A stretch of 9,438 nt of DNA, taken from the NCBI GenBank assembly GCA_002407645.1, contig DHNU01000060.1, positions 1,342 to 10,779 on the forward strand, written 5' to 3'. The DNA is from Ruminococcaceae bacterium UBA5408. Its GTDB lineage: Bacteria > Bacillota > Clostridia > Oscillospirales > Acutalibacteraceae. Shown piece by piece: positions 1 to 6,206 of this stretch. Numbering within the stretch: position 1 is the first letter of the stretch; every line of letters starts with the position of its first letter. A program made the position numbers and the translations under genes. The notes beneath the pieces are model-generated. The model saw only the letters and a list, made by a program, of their open reading frames with translations. It had not been told where the DNA came from and ran no database searches.

Positions 1-44
1 GCCCTTTTTGATTTCAGCTTGTTCATCTGATTGTATTTTGAGTG

Positions 45-82
45 GCGCCCTTTTTCATTTCGCTCTGTACTAAAAAGGGCGC
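45..82. repeat. GC-rich inverted repeat, 11-bp arms
   Basis: GCGCCCTTTTT at 45-55 is perfectly complementary to AAAAAGGGCGC at 72-82, with a 16-base spacer. A copy of the left arm's sequence also occurs at 1-15: GCCCTTTTTGATTTC against GCCCTTTTTCATTTC at 47-61, 14 of 15 identical, offset 46 bases. No U-tract follows the hairpin on either strand, so it is not a canonical terminator. It lies beyond the terminator of the tRNA gene, in a stretch with no credible protein gene. It could be the edge of a repeat family or a structured 3' region of whatever lies left of the window. Confidence 0.6.
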
Positions 83-127
83 TGCTCATGAATGTTTTTA
101 CTTGTAGGTTTGAGTCCTGTCAGAGTG
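61..127 (+). pseudogene. Possible degraded tRNA remnant
   Basis: CGCTCTG at 61-67 can pair over all seven positions with CAGAGTG at 121-127, with one G-T pair. Directly before the latter is a T-arm-like element: stem GTAGG (104-108), loop TTTGAGT (109-115) and stem CCTGT (116-120). The contiguity of T-stem and acceptor strand is what a tRNA requires. Against a working tRNA, the interior is only 36 bases, I cannot draw good D and anticodon arms, the invariant T-loop C56 is a T, and no CCA follows. It also overlaps the 45-82 inverted repeat. Chance similarity remains possible. Confidence 0.25.
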
Positions 128-152
128 AAGCTTTTACCCCAATAAATCTACG

Positions 153-188
153 AAAAAAGAGCTTCCACTTTTCATCGTGGAAGCTCTT
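153..188 (-). terminator. Intrinsic terminator of the tRNA-Arg gene
   Basis: Read on the minus strand, a perfect 12-bp stem (177-188 with 157-168) encloses an 8-base loop. Its 3' arm runs into an uninterrupted U-tract (plus-strand A-run 153-158). It starts about 57 bases past the tRNA 3' end, so it most likely ends the tRNA-Arg transcript. No such U-tract follows on the plus strand. Confidence 0.85.
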
Positions 189-244
189 GAAAGGCTTGGA
201 TTTACTGGCTTTGTAAGCAATAAATCTTTTTTACCTTTTGTTTT

Positions 245-321
245 TGGTGCGCCCGGAGGGATTCGAACCCGCGACCTCTTGATTCGTAGTCAAGCACTCT
301 ATCCAGCTGAGCTACGAGCGC
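245..321 (-). tRNA. tRNA-Arg (anticodon ACG)
   Basis: Read on the minus strand, this folds as a complete cloverleaf. The acceptor GCGCTCG pairs with CGGGCGC. The D arm contains GCTC...GAGT, the anticodon stem is CTTGA/TCAAG with loop CTACGAA, and the T arm is GCGGG-TTCGAAT-CCCTC. The discriminator is A, followed by a genomically encoded CCA (positions 247-245). Loop position 34-36 reads ACG, so it decodes CGN arginine codons. In bacteria A34 is normally deaminated to inosine by TadA, allowing it to read CGU, CGC and CGA. It is monocistronic as far as can be seen, with its own promoter (364-392) and terminator (153-188). Confidence 0.97.
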
Positions 322-363
322 ATATACATTTAAGCACTGCTCTGTATTTTGAACAGCTTTATT

Positions 364-392
364 ATTATATTAGATGTGCGCCCAAAAGTCAA
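364..392 (-). promoter_or_regulatory. Promoter of tRNA-Arg
   Basis: On the minus strand there is a -35 box TTGACT (387-392), exactly 17 bases of spacer, and a perfect -10 box TATAAT (364-369). Transcription would start near 357, leaving a leader of about 36 bases before the mature tRNA 5' end at 321. This is the closest match to the sigma-70/sigma-A consensus in the window, as expected for a stable RNA gene. Confidence 0.85.
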
Positions 393-448
393 GCTTTTTT
401 CTCAATATATTGCTGATTTTTTGAGGTTCTTCACTTTTTTTATAAATG

Positions 449-477
449 CCGGAAAAGGGATGATATCCCCTTTCCGG
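449..477. repeat. Hairpin downstream of the membrane-protein gene
   Basis: CCGGAAAAGGGA (449-460) faces TCCCCTTTCCGG (466-477) with one A-C mismatch and a 5-base loop. It lies about 36 bases past the stop codon of the minus-strand gene ending at 513, where a terminator would be expected. On that strand, however, the stem is followed by CATTTATAAAAAAA rather than by U residues. It may be a weak or atypical terminator, or a 3' stabilising stem. Confidence 0.5.
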
Positions 478-510
478 TCAAAATGTGTTTTCACCTTAAA
501 CTTCTATGAT

Positions 511-564
511 TATTATTCAAGGATAGTAAGTTTTTCTGTAATCCCTTTTCTTTCTTGAATAATA
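511..564. repeat. Inverted repeat over the 3' end of the gene
   Basis: TATTATTCAAG at 511-521 is perfectly complementary to CTTGAATAATA at 554-564 (11 bp, 32-base spacer). It spans the last codons and the stop of the membrane-protein reading frame. It is AT-rich and could be a 3' mRNA stem or coincidence. Confidence 0.4.
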
Positions 565-911
565 GAACTTATTGTACCCCAAAGTCCCAAAACAGCAAAT
601 AACAGCCCCATCATTAAATCGCCGATAAAGTAACGCATAACTTCGGGTTCTTCCGACAGCATTGTAAATGTGAGGGGAACTACTTGGGAAATTCCTAAAT
701 CAAGCCCTTCGTCTGAACACGCAAGCCACAGTTCCGCGCAAACACCTGCAAACTGAGCAAAAAGCACGCAGAAAAGCGTAACTAAAACTACGACAACCGC
801 TTTCAAGCGGCCCTCTTTTCCACCGAAAATTTCATATCCTTTTCTAACACATATGGCTATGATAGCCCGAGCCAACCAACAAAACAGCCTATTAAATATA
901 CTATAATCCAT
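513..911 (-). CDS. Membrane protein, C-terminal fragment after frameshift
   Basis: This 132-codon frame carries the C-terminal half of the protein whose N-terminal half is at 857-1471. From about residue 16 it reads as a continuation of that protein. There is a helix end followed by KGYEIFGGKEG, a hydrophobic segment at about 37-60 (KAVVVVLVTLFCVLF), a polar loop, and a last helix at about 94-117 (YFIGDLMMGLLFAVLGLW). The apparent ATG at 911 lies inside the other frame and has no Shine-Dalgarno match better than GGAAC. The first 15 residues are therefore probably not a real N terminus. I do not recognise a function. It is probably not made as a separate protein unless frameshifting or internal initiation occurs. 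Confidence 0.5.
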   Translation of the reverse strand: MDYSIFNRLFCWLARAIIAICVRKGYEIFGGKEGRLKAVVVVLVTLFCVLFAQFAGVCAELWLACSDEGLDLGISQVVPLTFTMLSEEPEVMRYFIGDLMMGLLFAVLGLWGTISSIIQERKGITEKLTILE

Positions 912-1471
912 GGAATAGTTCCGATTATCCCGAAAATTAACGCTCCTATTGCTCCTTTGCTGTAATTTTTACTTGTTTCATTCAAAGAATCCGTATTTTC
1001 TTGGATTTCTCTGATTTCTTCATAAGCACAGGCGCTGTCATAAAGCATAACATGACCTTTTCTGTATATTTTCTTAACGGTTCGGTTTTCGAGCGGTTCG
1101 CCGCACAAACAGCATTTATCGGCACCGCTCACACCTATATCCCTTAAAAATTTCGTAATTTCGCTTATAAAGTTTTCCGCTGATTTTAAAAACTTAAAAT
1201 TTAAATACATGCCCGCTTGGAACCCATATCCGTCGAAGGAATATAAAGGTTTTGGGTAGAGTTTTGTCTTTCTTGTCAAAAACTTCCCAATGGATTCCAT
1301 TTTTTCTTCTATGTCCGATATGCTGAATGCACAGTTTATGTAGAAATTGCATATTCCGCATTTTTCGGTTACGGTAAACAGGTAGCCGTCAATTTCACCG
1401 TAAGCAAAATTTTTCTCAGTTTTTAAGTTGTGTGTTTCGCAGAATTGTCGTGTTTTTTTACCTAACCCCAT
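857..1471 (-). CDS. Membrane protein of unknown function, N-terminal part
   Basis: The 204-residue frame starts at an ATG preceded by AGGAGGG with about 7 bases of spacing. Residues 1-165 are soluble, with cysteines at 11, 38, 41, 47, 120, 121, 123 and 148. The CCLCG cluster followed by Cys148 suggests a small metal-binding knuckle, but I cannot assign one firmly. Residues about 173-195 (GAIGALIFGIIGTIPWIIVYLIG) form a glycine-rich membrane helix. The frame then stops at TAG (857-859) just inside the next hydrophobic stretch. That abrupt end in mid-helix, and the clean continuation in another frame, show it is truncated. It lies 108 bases after the GH13 gene on the same strand with no clear terminator between, so read-through is possible. 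No function recognised. Confidence 0.65.
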   Translation of the reverse strand: MGLGKKTRQFCETHNLKTEKNFAYGEIDGYLFTVTEKCGICNFYINCAFSISDIEEKMESIGKFLTRKTKLYPKPLYSFDGYGFQAGMYLNFKFLKSAENFISEITKFLRDIGVSGADKCCLCGEPLENRTVKKIYRKGHVMLYDSACAYEEIREIQENTDSLNETSKNYSKGAIGALIFGIIGTIPWIIVYLIGCFVGWLGLS

Positions 1472-1477
1472 TAAATG

Positions 1478-1484
1478 CCCTCCT
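1478..1484 (-). promoter_or_regulatory. Ribosome binding site of the membrane-protein gene
   Basis: On the minus strand AGGAGGG lies about 7 bases before the ATG at 1471, supporting that start and showing that the upstream half of the broken gene still has a strong translation signal. Confidence 0.8.
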
Positions 1485-1579
1485 GATTATTATTTAGCTT
1501 TAATATAATATCAAGATAAAAAATTTTATTAGTTATAATATGGCAATTAGCAAGTAATGGAGATAATTTAAATGGAAAA

Positions 1580-3460
1580 TTAAATTTCTTTACTGCCGAT
1601 TATTTGTTTTTTAAGTTTTAATATGGCACATTCAAGCGGTTTAAGATTTAGTTTATTATCTTCATCGGGTAAATTACCGACGAGGGCTTCTGCTTTCTGC
1701 CACTCCTGTGGGACAGAAATTTTACGGTTTTCATTTCCTGCATTAACCGCACAAAGCAGGCTGTCGTTCTCGTCTTTTCTGATATATGCAATACAGTCAT
1801 CTCCTGAGCTTACCGGAACAAAAATTCCCTCTTTAAGGCAGGAACAGCTGCTGCGTATTTTACCCAAAGTCCGATACCAAGAAATCAGTTCCTTATCTTC
1901 ACTGCCCCACGGATAACATTGACGATTGAACGGGTCACGGTATCCCTCCATACCGGCTTCGTCACCGTAGTAAATACAAGGTACCCCCGGCAGTGTAAAC
2001 TGCATAGCTGACGCAAGCCGCATAAGTTTAAGCCCCAGGCGGCGGCGTTCTTTTGTAAGATGCGTGGAACTTTGCCAGCGGCGGCCGTGACCCCCCAACG
2101 GTTCCCCTGCAAGAACGGTCAATGCCCGTTCTGTGTCATGTGTTCCTATATTGTTCATTAAAATATTTATAACTTGCGGCGGATAGTTTTCAACGATTTC
2201 AAGTATAATTTCCATCATATCCGCGGGATTGGCTCCGGTTAAAAATCCGAGTATGGCATTTCTGAACGGATAGTTCATTACCGAATCGAGCTGATTTCCC
2301 AAAAGGTATTTCCGTCGTTTTCCGTAAACGCATTTATTGGAAGCATCCTCCCAAACTTCGCCCAAAACAACCGAATCGGAATTTTTTATCTTAGCCGCCA
2401 TTCTTATTTCATCAAGGAAAAAATCGGGAAGTTCGTCGGCAACGTCAAGCCGCCATCCGGCCGCACCGGCGTCAATCCATTTTTGAATTATTCCGCCTCT
2501 GCCGGTAATATAAGTACGATATTCGGGGTTAGCTTCATTCACACAAGGGAGTGTTTTGAAATTCCACCAACAGTCATAGTTATCGGGCCAATTTGAGAAA
2601 TTATACCAACTGTAATACGGCGAATTTTTAGAATTGTAGGCTCCGTCCCCGCTGTACCTTTTTTCGCGGTTAAAGTACACACTGTCGCTGCCCGTATGAT
2701 TAAACACTCCGTCGAGAATTATTGCCATTCCCATTTTTTTCGCTGTTTTGCACAGATGAGAAAAGTCTTTTTCATCTCCCAAAATAGGGTCAATTTTGGA
2801 ATAGTCCGCTGTATCGTAGCGGTGATTTGAATGTGCTTCAAATATAGGATTTAAGTATATGCAGGTTACTCCGAGTGATTTAAGGTATCCTAACTTTTCT
2901 TCTATTCCTTTTAAATCTCCGCCGAAATAATCGGTATTTGTGATTTTACCTTCTGAATTCGGCTCCCAATCGGGTATTTCATTCCAGTTTTCATGTAATT
3001 TGCGGTCTAAAGGAACATTTGTTTTTGTTTCGCCCGAACGGCAAAAACGGTCGGGGAATATTTGGTACATAATTCCTCCGCAAAGAAAATTCGGTGTTTT
3101 AAAGCTTCGGTCATAAACTGTAAGCTGCCATACACTGTGCGTTTCCTGAAATGTTCCGTCACCGCCGAAGCCGCGTGAAATTTTCAAAGTTCCGCGCCAA
3201 GTGTCAACTTCAAACCAATAAAAATAAAGTCCCGGCTCTTTAGCGGCAAAATGGCACTCCCAAAACTCAAAATTATCGCCGTTCATGCCGCACCAAAACA
3301 TTCCCATAATCTGTTTTTGTCCTGTATCGTCATTTAATACCACGAGTCTTGCCGCACAGCAGTGCAAGTCACGTGGCATGGTTATTTTAAAATGTACCGG
3401 TATGCAATTAGCGACCGCACCCGTCGGATAGCGGTAAATCGGGTTACGGGAATTGAACAT
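1580..3460 (-). CDS. Intracellular GH13 alpha-glucan hydrolase (neopullulanase-like)
   Basis: The protein has 626 residues. Residues 1-122 form an N-terminal beta domain of the kind found in neopullulanases and cyclomaltodextrinases (CBM34-like; inferred). The GH13 (beta/alpha)8 barrel starts near MYQIFPDRF (131-139) and runs to about 510; a C-terminal beta domain lies at about 535-620. GH13 motifs are intact: DGVFNH (250-255), GWRLDVADE with nucleophile Asp339, GEVWED with acid/base Glu368, and GTHDTER with His441-Asp442. LPCVNE (304-309) stands where neopullulanases have MPKLN. There is no signal peptide, so it should act in the cytoplasm on maltodextrins, cyclodextrins or branched limit dextrins. 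It is the downstream partner of glgP but is separated from it by a terminator. An ATG six codons upstream (3478) exists, but a GGAGGA site falls between the two and fits the start at 3460. The exact specificity (neopullulanase, cyclomaltodextrinase or maltogenic amylase) cannot be settled here. Confidence 0.93.
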   Translation of the reverse strand: MFNSRNPIYRYPTGAVANCIPVHFKITMPRDLHCCAARLVVLNDDTGQKQIMGMFWCGMNGDNFEFWECHFAAKEPGLYFYWFEVDTWRGTLKISRGFGGDGTFQETHSVWQLTVYDRSFKTPNFLCGGIMYQIFPDRFCRSGETKTNVPLDRKLHENWNEIPDWEPNSEGKITNTDYFGGDLKGIEEKLGYLKSLGVTCIYLNPIFEAHSNHRYDTADYSKIDPILGDEKDFSHLCKTAKKMGMAIILDGVFNHTGSDSVYFNREKRYSGDGAYNSKNSPYYSWYNFSNWPDNYDCWWNFKTLPCVNEANPEYRTYITGRGGIIQKWIDAGAAGWRLDVADELPDFFLDEIRMAAKIKNSDSVVLGEVWEDASNKCVYGKRRKYLLGNQLDSVMNYPFRNAILGFLTGANPADMMEIILEIVENYPPQVINILMNNIGTHDTERALTVLAGEPLGGHGRRWQSSTHLTKERRRLGLKLMRLASAMQFTLPGVPCIYYGDEAGMEGYRDPFNRQCYPWGSEDKELISWYRTLGKIRSSCSCLKEGIFVPVSSGDDCIAYIRKDENDSLLCAVNAGNENRKISVPQEWQKAEALVGNLPDEDNKLNLKPLECAILKLKKQIIGSKEI

Positions 3461-3466
3461 GGAAAC

Positions 3467-3472
3467 TCCTCC
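3467..3472 (-). promoter_or_regulatory. Ribosome binding site deciding the GH13 start
   Basis: GGAGGA on the minus strand lies 6 bases before the ATG at 3460 and inside the codons that would follow the alternative ATG at 3478. It argues for the shorter protein, MFNSRNPIYR..., rather than one beginning MFGGVSM. Confidence 0.85.
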
Positions 3473-3498
3473 AAACATCTAAGTTCCTAAATACTCAG

Positions 3499-3529
3499 AT
3501 TATAATTTAGGTAATAGTTATTATACTAT
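3499..3529 (-). promoter_or_regulatory. Candidate promoter region of the GH13 gene
   Basis: Two perfect minus-strand -10 hexamers TATAAT occur at 3499-3504 and 3520-3525, in a very AT-rich stretch just upstream of the gene. Neither has a convincing -35 box at 16-18 bases. The second sits inside a small inverted repeat (ATAGT 3514-3518 / ACTAT 3525-3529) that could be an operator. Since glgP is terminated upstream, a separate promoter is expected, but which box is used is uncertain. Confidence 0.35.
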
Positions 3530-3584
3530 ATTTTATTCAATAATTCATAAAAGGACGATAACAGTTATATAAAACCTATCTTCC

Positions 3585-3602
3585 TTACCGTTAATTCGGT
3601 AA
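3585..3602. promoter_or_regulatory. Palindrome TTACCG-N6-CGGTAA, possible operator
   Basis: There are perfect 6-bp arms (3585-3590 and 3597-3602) around the AT-rich spacer TTAATT. It lies upstream of the GH13 candidate promoter and downstream of the glgP terminator. Its symmetry and size fit a dimeric repressor or activator site; the regulator is unknown. It does not match the CcpA cre consensus as I know it. Confidence 0.35.
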
Positions 3603-3615
3603 AACACAAAGTTAT

Positions 3616-3645
3616 AAAAAAAGGCGGGCTTTGCCGCCTTTTTTT
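3616..3645 (-). terminator. Intrinsic terminator of glgP
   Basis: The stem core is GGCGG (3623-3627) with CCGCC (3634-3638), a 6-base loop, and flanking A7/T7 tracts that extend the stem and supply a seven-base U-tract on the minus strand. It begins at the glgP stop codon itself (TAA at 3646-3644). The flanking A and T runs make it potentially bidirectional, although nothing on the plus strand needs it. It should largely separate glgP from the GH13 gene. Confidence 0.9.
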
Positions 3646-6097
3646 ATTTTTTGCCGATAAATATTCTTTTTATGGTTTTTTCCTTTTCCGGAATAGGTTG
3701 AACAGGCGATGCCTTCCAAATATTTTCCGCGTAATTCCGTATTGCACGGTCTGCGGCAAAGCGGCCCGCATTGGCAACGTTTACAAGACACATACGCTGA
3801 AACTGCTTTGTATTACGGTAAATTTTTTCCGCCTTCTTTTGTACAGCAGCATAAGAATCAAAATCAGCAAGCACCATATATGGGTCGACATTAATAAGTA
3901 AATCAGCTATATCATTAAATCTTACGCCGCAGAAACCTTTGTCAAGTTCCTGTATTGCCTTTTTAATAACGGGGTTACTGTCAAAAAATCTTCTCGGACT
4001 GTAAGTTTTCCTAATGGATTCAACTTCTTCTGCAGTCATACCGAAAAGGAAAATATTTTCGTCTCCGACAGCTTCGTGTATTTCAACATTTGCTCCGTCA
4101 AGCGTTCCGAGCGTTACCGCTCCGTTTATCATGAACTTCATGTTGCTTGTTCCCGAAGCCTCTGTTCCGGCAAGCGAAATCTGTTCGCTTAAATCCGCAG
4201 AAGGCATTATAAGCTCTGCAAGTGTTACACGGTAATCTTCCAAATAAACAACTTTCATTTTTTTGTTTACGCGCGGGTCATTATTTATTGTCTTCCCAAG
4301 CTCGTAAATAAATCGTATCATCTGCTTTGCAATATAATAGCCCGGAGCGGCTTTAGCGCCGAAAATATATGTGTGCGGTGTAAAGTCGGCATTTGGGTTT
4401 TCCCTTAGCCACTGGTAAACAGAAAGAATATGGAGCGCATTTAAATGCTGACGCTTGTATTCATGCATTCGCTTAACCTGAATATCAAAAATTGAATTCG
4501 GGTCAATATCCAAATTCATTTCTCTTTTGACATAATTAGCAAGGCGTTCTTTGTTTTCGTGCTTTATTTTTGCCATTCGTTCGAGTACGGACGCATCATC
4601 CTTATATTTTAAAAGGTTTTTAAGTTCATCTGCATTTTTAATGTATCCGTCCCCGATAAGTTCGGAAAGCATGGCCGACAGTCCCGGGTTAGCCTGATTA
4701 AGCCAGCGGCGGTGCGCTATTCCGTTAGTTACATTGCTGAATTTTTCAGGCATTTCGGTGTAAAAATCATTAAAGACTTTATTCTTAAGAATATCCGTAT
4801 GCAGCTGTGACACTCCGTTTATGCTGTGACAGCTTGCAACGGCAAGGTTCGCCATTTTTACATAACCGTCATTAAGCGGAGCCATGCGCCCCACTTTGTA
4901 GCCGTCCACACCTTTTGCATGCATACTTGCGCAGAAACGTTTATTGATTTCTTCTACTATTTGATATATACGCGGAAGTCTTGAACGGAACAAATCAACT
5001 CCCCAACATTCCAGCGCTTCACTCATTACGGTGTGGTTTGTATATGCCATTGTTCGTGTTACAATATCCCATGCATCGTCCCAGCCGTAGCCGCATTCAT
5101 CGAGCATCACCCTCATCATTTCCGGAATGGCAAGTACCGGGTGGGTATCGTTTAAGTGAATTGCGACCATTTCAGGAAGATTGTCAAGGGTGCTGTGTTT
5201 GAAAAGATGCCGTCTTATAATATCCTGTATTGTTGCCGAAACAAGGAAGTACTGCTGTGAAAGCCTAAGGCTTTTTCCCTCCAAATGGTTGTCTTCCGGG
5301 TACAAAACCTTTGTAATAACTTCAGCCATGGCATTTTGTTCCATAGCACGCAGATAATTTCCGCTGTTGAACATTTTCATGTCAAATTCGGGCGAACTTG
5401 CCGACCAAATTCTGAGCCTGCTTATTCCTTCTCCGTCCTTACCAGAAACATAAATGTCGTACGGGACAGCCATAACTTTTGTGTAGTCCTTATGATTTAC
5501 GACATGGTATTGATTATTCCAGTAATCGTCTATATAACCGTTAAAATGAACTTCTATGCTCTTCTCCGGCACCGCCTGCATCCAAATTTTTCCGCCCGGA
5601 AGCCAAAAGTCCGGAAGTTCCGTCTGCCAGCCTTCTATTAGTTTTTGGCGAAAGATTCCGTATTCATAGCGTAGAGAATAACCCATTGCCGGGTAGCCCT
5701 GTGAAGCAAGCCCGTCTAAAAAGCACGCCGCAAGCCTGCCCAGGCCTCCGTTACCGAGCCCTGCGTCGGGTTCCTGTTCATAGAGTGATTCAAGTTTAAT
5801 TCCCAAATCAGAAAGTGCCTTGCGGAAATCTTCTTCTATTCCAAGATTATAAAGATTGTTTTTTAATGAACGACCGAGAAGAAATTCCATGCAGAGGTAA
5901 TAAATCTGTTTAGTATTTGTCTTTTCTGCATTTGAAACAAACTCTCTGCGTCCCTTTGCCATCATTTCACGCACAAGAAGTGCCACAGCTTTATAACACT
6001 GTTCGTTATTTGCATTTTCAAGGCTTACACCGAAGACATGGTCAAGTGTGCCTTTTATGTTTTCTTTAATTTTACCGATTGGCTGCTTGTAGTTCAT
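3644..6097 (-). CDS. glgP: Glycogen/maltodextrin phosphorylase
   Basis: It catalyses phosphorolysis of alpha-1,4-glucan chains from the non-reducing end to glucose-1-phosphate, in the cytoplasm. The 817 residues are full length for the GT35 family. The pyridoxal-phosphate site is intact: EASGTSNMKFMINGA at 646-660 with PLP-binding Lys654. Other family blocks are GLGNGGLGRLAACF (113-126), HLNDTHP (314-320), NVTNGIAHRRWL (455-466), KRMHEYKRQ (542-550) and GTLDGANVEI (664-673). The start is supported by GGAGG seven bases upstream. It has its own promoter (6178-6206), and a terminator at its stop codon. The neighbouring GH13 enzyme plausibly handles the chains left when phosphorylase stalls near branches. 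No other glycogen genes (glgA, glgB, glgC, pgm) are visible in the window. Whether it prefers glycogen or maltodextrin cannot be told from sequence alone. Confidence 0.97.
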   Translation of the reverse strand: MNYKQPIGKIKENIKGTLDHVFGVSLENANNEQCYKAVALLVREMMAKGRREFVSNAEKTNTKQIYYLCMEFLLGRSLKNNLYNLGIEEDFRKALSDLGIKLESLYEQEPDAGLGNGGLGRLAACFLDGLASQGYPAMGYSLRYEYGIFRQKLIEGWQTELPDFWLPGGKIWMQAVPEKSIEVHFNGYIDDYWNNQYHVVNHKDYTKVMAVPYDIYVSGKDGEGISRLRIWSASSPEFDMKMFNSGNYLRAMEQNAMAEVITKVLYPEDNHLEGKSLRLSQQYFLVSATIQDIIRRHLFKHSTLDNLPEMVAIHLNDTHPVLAIPEMMRVMLDECGYGWDDAWDIVTRTMAYTNHTVMSEALECWGVDLFRSRLPRIYQIVEEINKRFCASMHAKGVDGYKVGRMAPLNDGYVKMANLAVASCHSINGVSQLHTDILKNKVFNDFYTEMPEKFSNVTNGIAHRRWLNQANPGLSAMLSELIGDGYIKNADELKNLLKYKDDASVLERMAKIKHENKERLANYVKREMNLDIDPNSIFDIQVKRMHEYKRQHLNALHILSVYQWLRENPNADFTPHTYIFGAKAAPGYYIAKQMIRFIYELGKTINNDPRVNKKMKVVYLEDYRVTLAELIMPSADLSEQISLAGTEASGTSNMKFMINGAVTLGTLDGANVEIHEAVGDENIFLFGMTAEEVESIRKTYSPRRFFDSNPVIKKAIQELDKGFCGVRFNDIADLLINVDPYMVLADFDSYAAVQKKAEKIYRNTKQFQRMCLVNVANAGRFAADRAIRNYAENIWKASPVQPIPEKEKTIKRIFIGKK

Positions 6098-6104
6098 AAA
6101 TAAT

Positions 6105-6129
6105 CCTCCGTATCGGGAAATACCCGGTA
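6105..6129 (-). promoter_or_regulatory. glgP RBS with adjacent leader hairpin
   Basis: The RBS GGAGG (6105-6109) is followed by ATTATTT and ATG. Directly upstream, at 6111-6129, UACCGGG and CCCGAUA can pair around UAUUU with one C-A mismatch. A stem this close to the RBS could influence ribosome access, but it is short and imperfect. Confidence 0.4.
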
Positions 6130-6177
6130 TATTAAATAAGCCGATTATTAAATATTGCCAATATTATACTTGTGTAT

Positions 6178-6206
6178 ATTATATACCAATATTCATAGAT
6201 ATTCAA
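6178..6206 (-). promoter_or_regulatory. Promoter of glgP
   Basis: On the minus strand there is a -35 box TTGAAT (6201-6206), 17 bases of spacer, and a perfect -10 box TATAAT (6178-6183). Transcription would start near 6171, giving a leader of about 74 bases before the ATG at 6097. It is a near-consensus housekeeping-sigma promoter. Confidence 0.75.

Larger units (their letters stand above)
513..1471 (-). pseudogene. Frameshifted four-helix membrane protein gene
   Basis: The two overlapping frames at 857-1471 and 513-911 are best read as one gene broken by a 1-base deletion. The break is near plus-strand CCC at 866-868 (GGG in the coding strand). With four G instead of three, GWLG continues directly as AIIAICVRKGYEIFGG and gives a single 319-residue protein. 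It would have a soluble cysteine-containing N-terminal part and four predicted membrane segments. From memory, the pattern GAIGAL..G.IPW...GWLG......KGYE.FGGK.G is seen in uncharacterised Firmicutes membrane proteins; I could not search this. A sequencing error is an equally good explanation. The gene has a good RBS, so it was, or is, expressed. Confidence 0.7.

Noticed and set aside
31..558. Short plus-strand frames across the tRNA region
   Set aside because: They run through the tRNA-Arg gene and its promoter or terminator on the opposite strand and have no RBS or recognisable sequence.
857..911. Programmed -1 frameshift in the membrane-protein gene
   Set aside because: Slippage on GGG would restore the frame, but there is no canonical slippery heptamer and no obvious stimulatory structure; a deletion or read error is simpler.
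1623..2112. Plus- and minus-strand frames overlapping the GH13 gene
   Set aside because: They lie wholly within a gene with intact catalytic motifs and show no independent start signals.
3461..3478. Upstream ATG of the GH13 gene (MFGGVSM...)
   Set aside because: The six extra codons contain the GGAGGA ribosome binding site that serves the ATG at 3460.
5285..5641. 118-codon plus-strand frame inside glgP
   Set aside because: It is antisense to strongly conserved phosphorylase coding sequence and has no RBS or family resemblance; a shadow frame.
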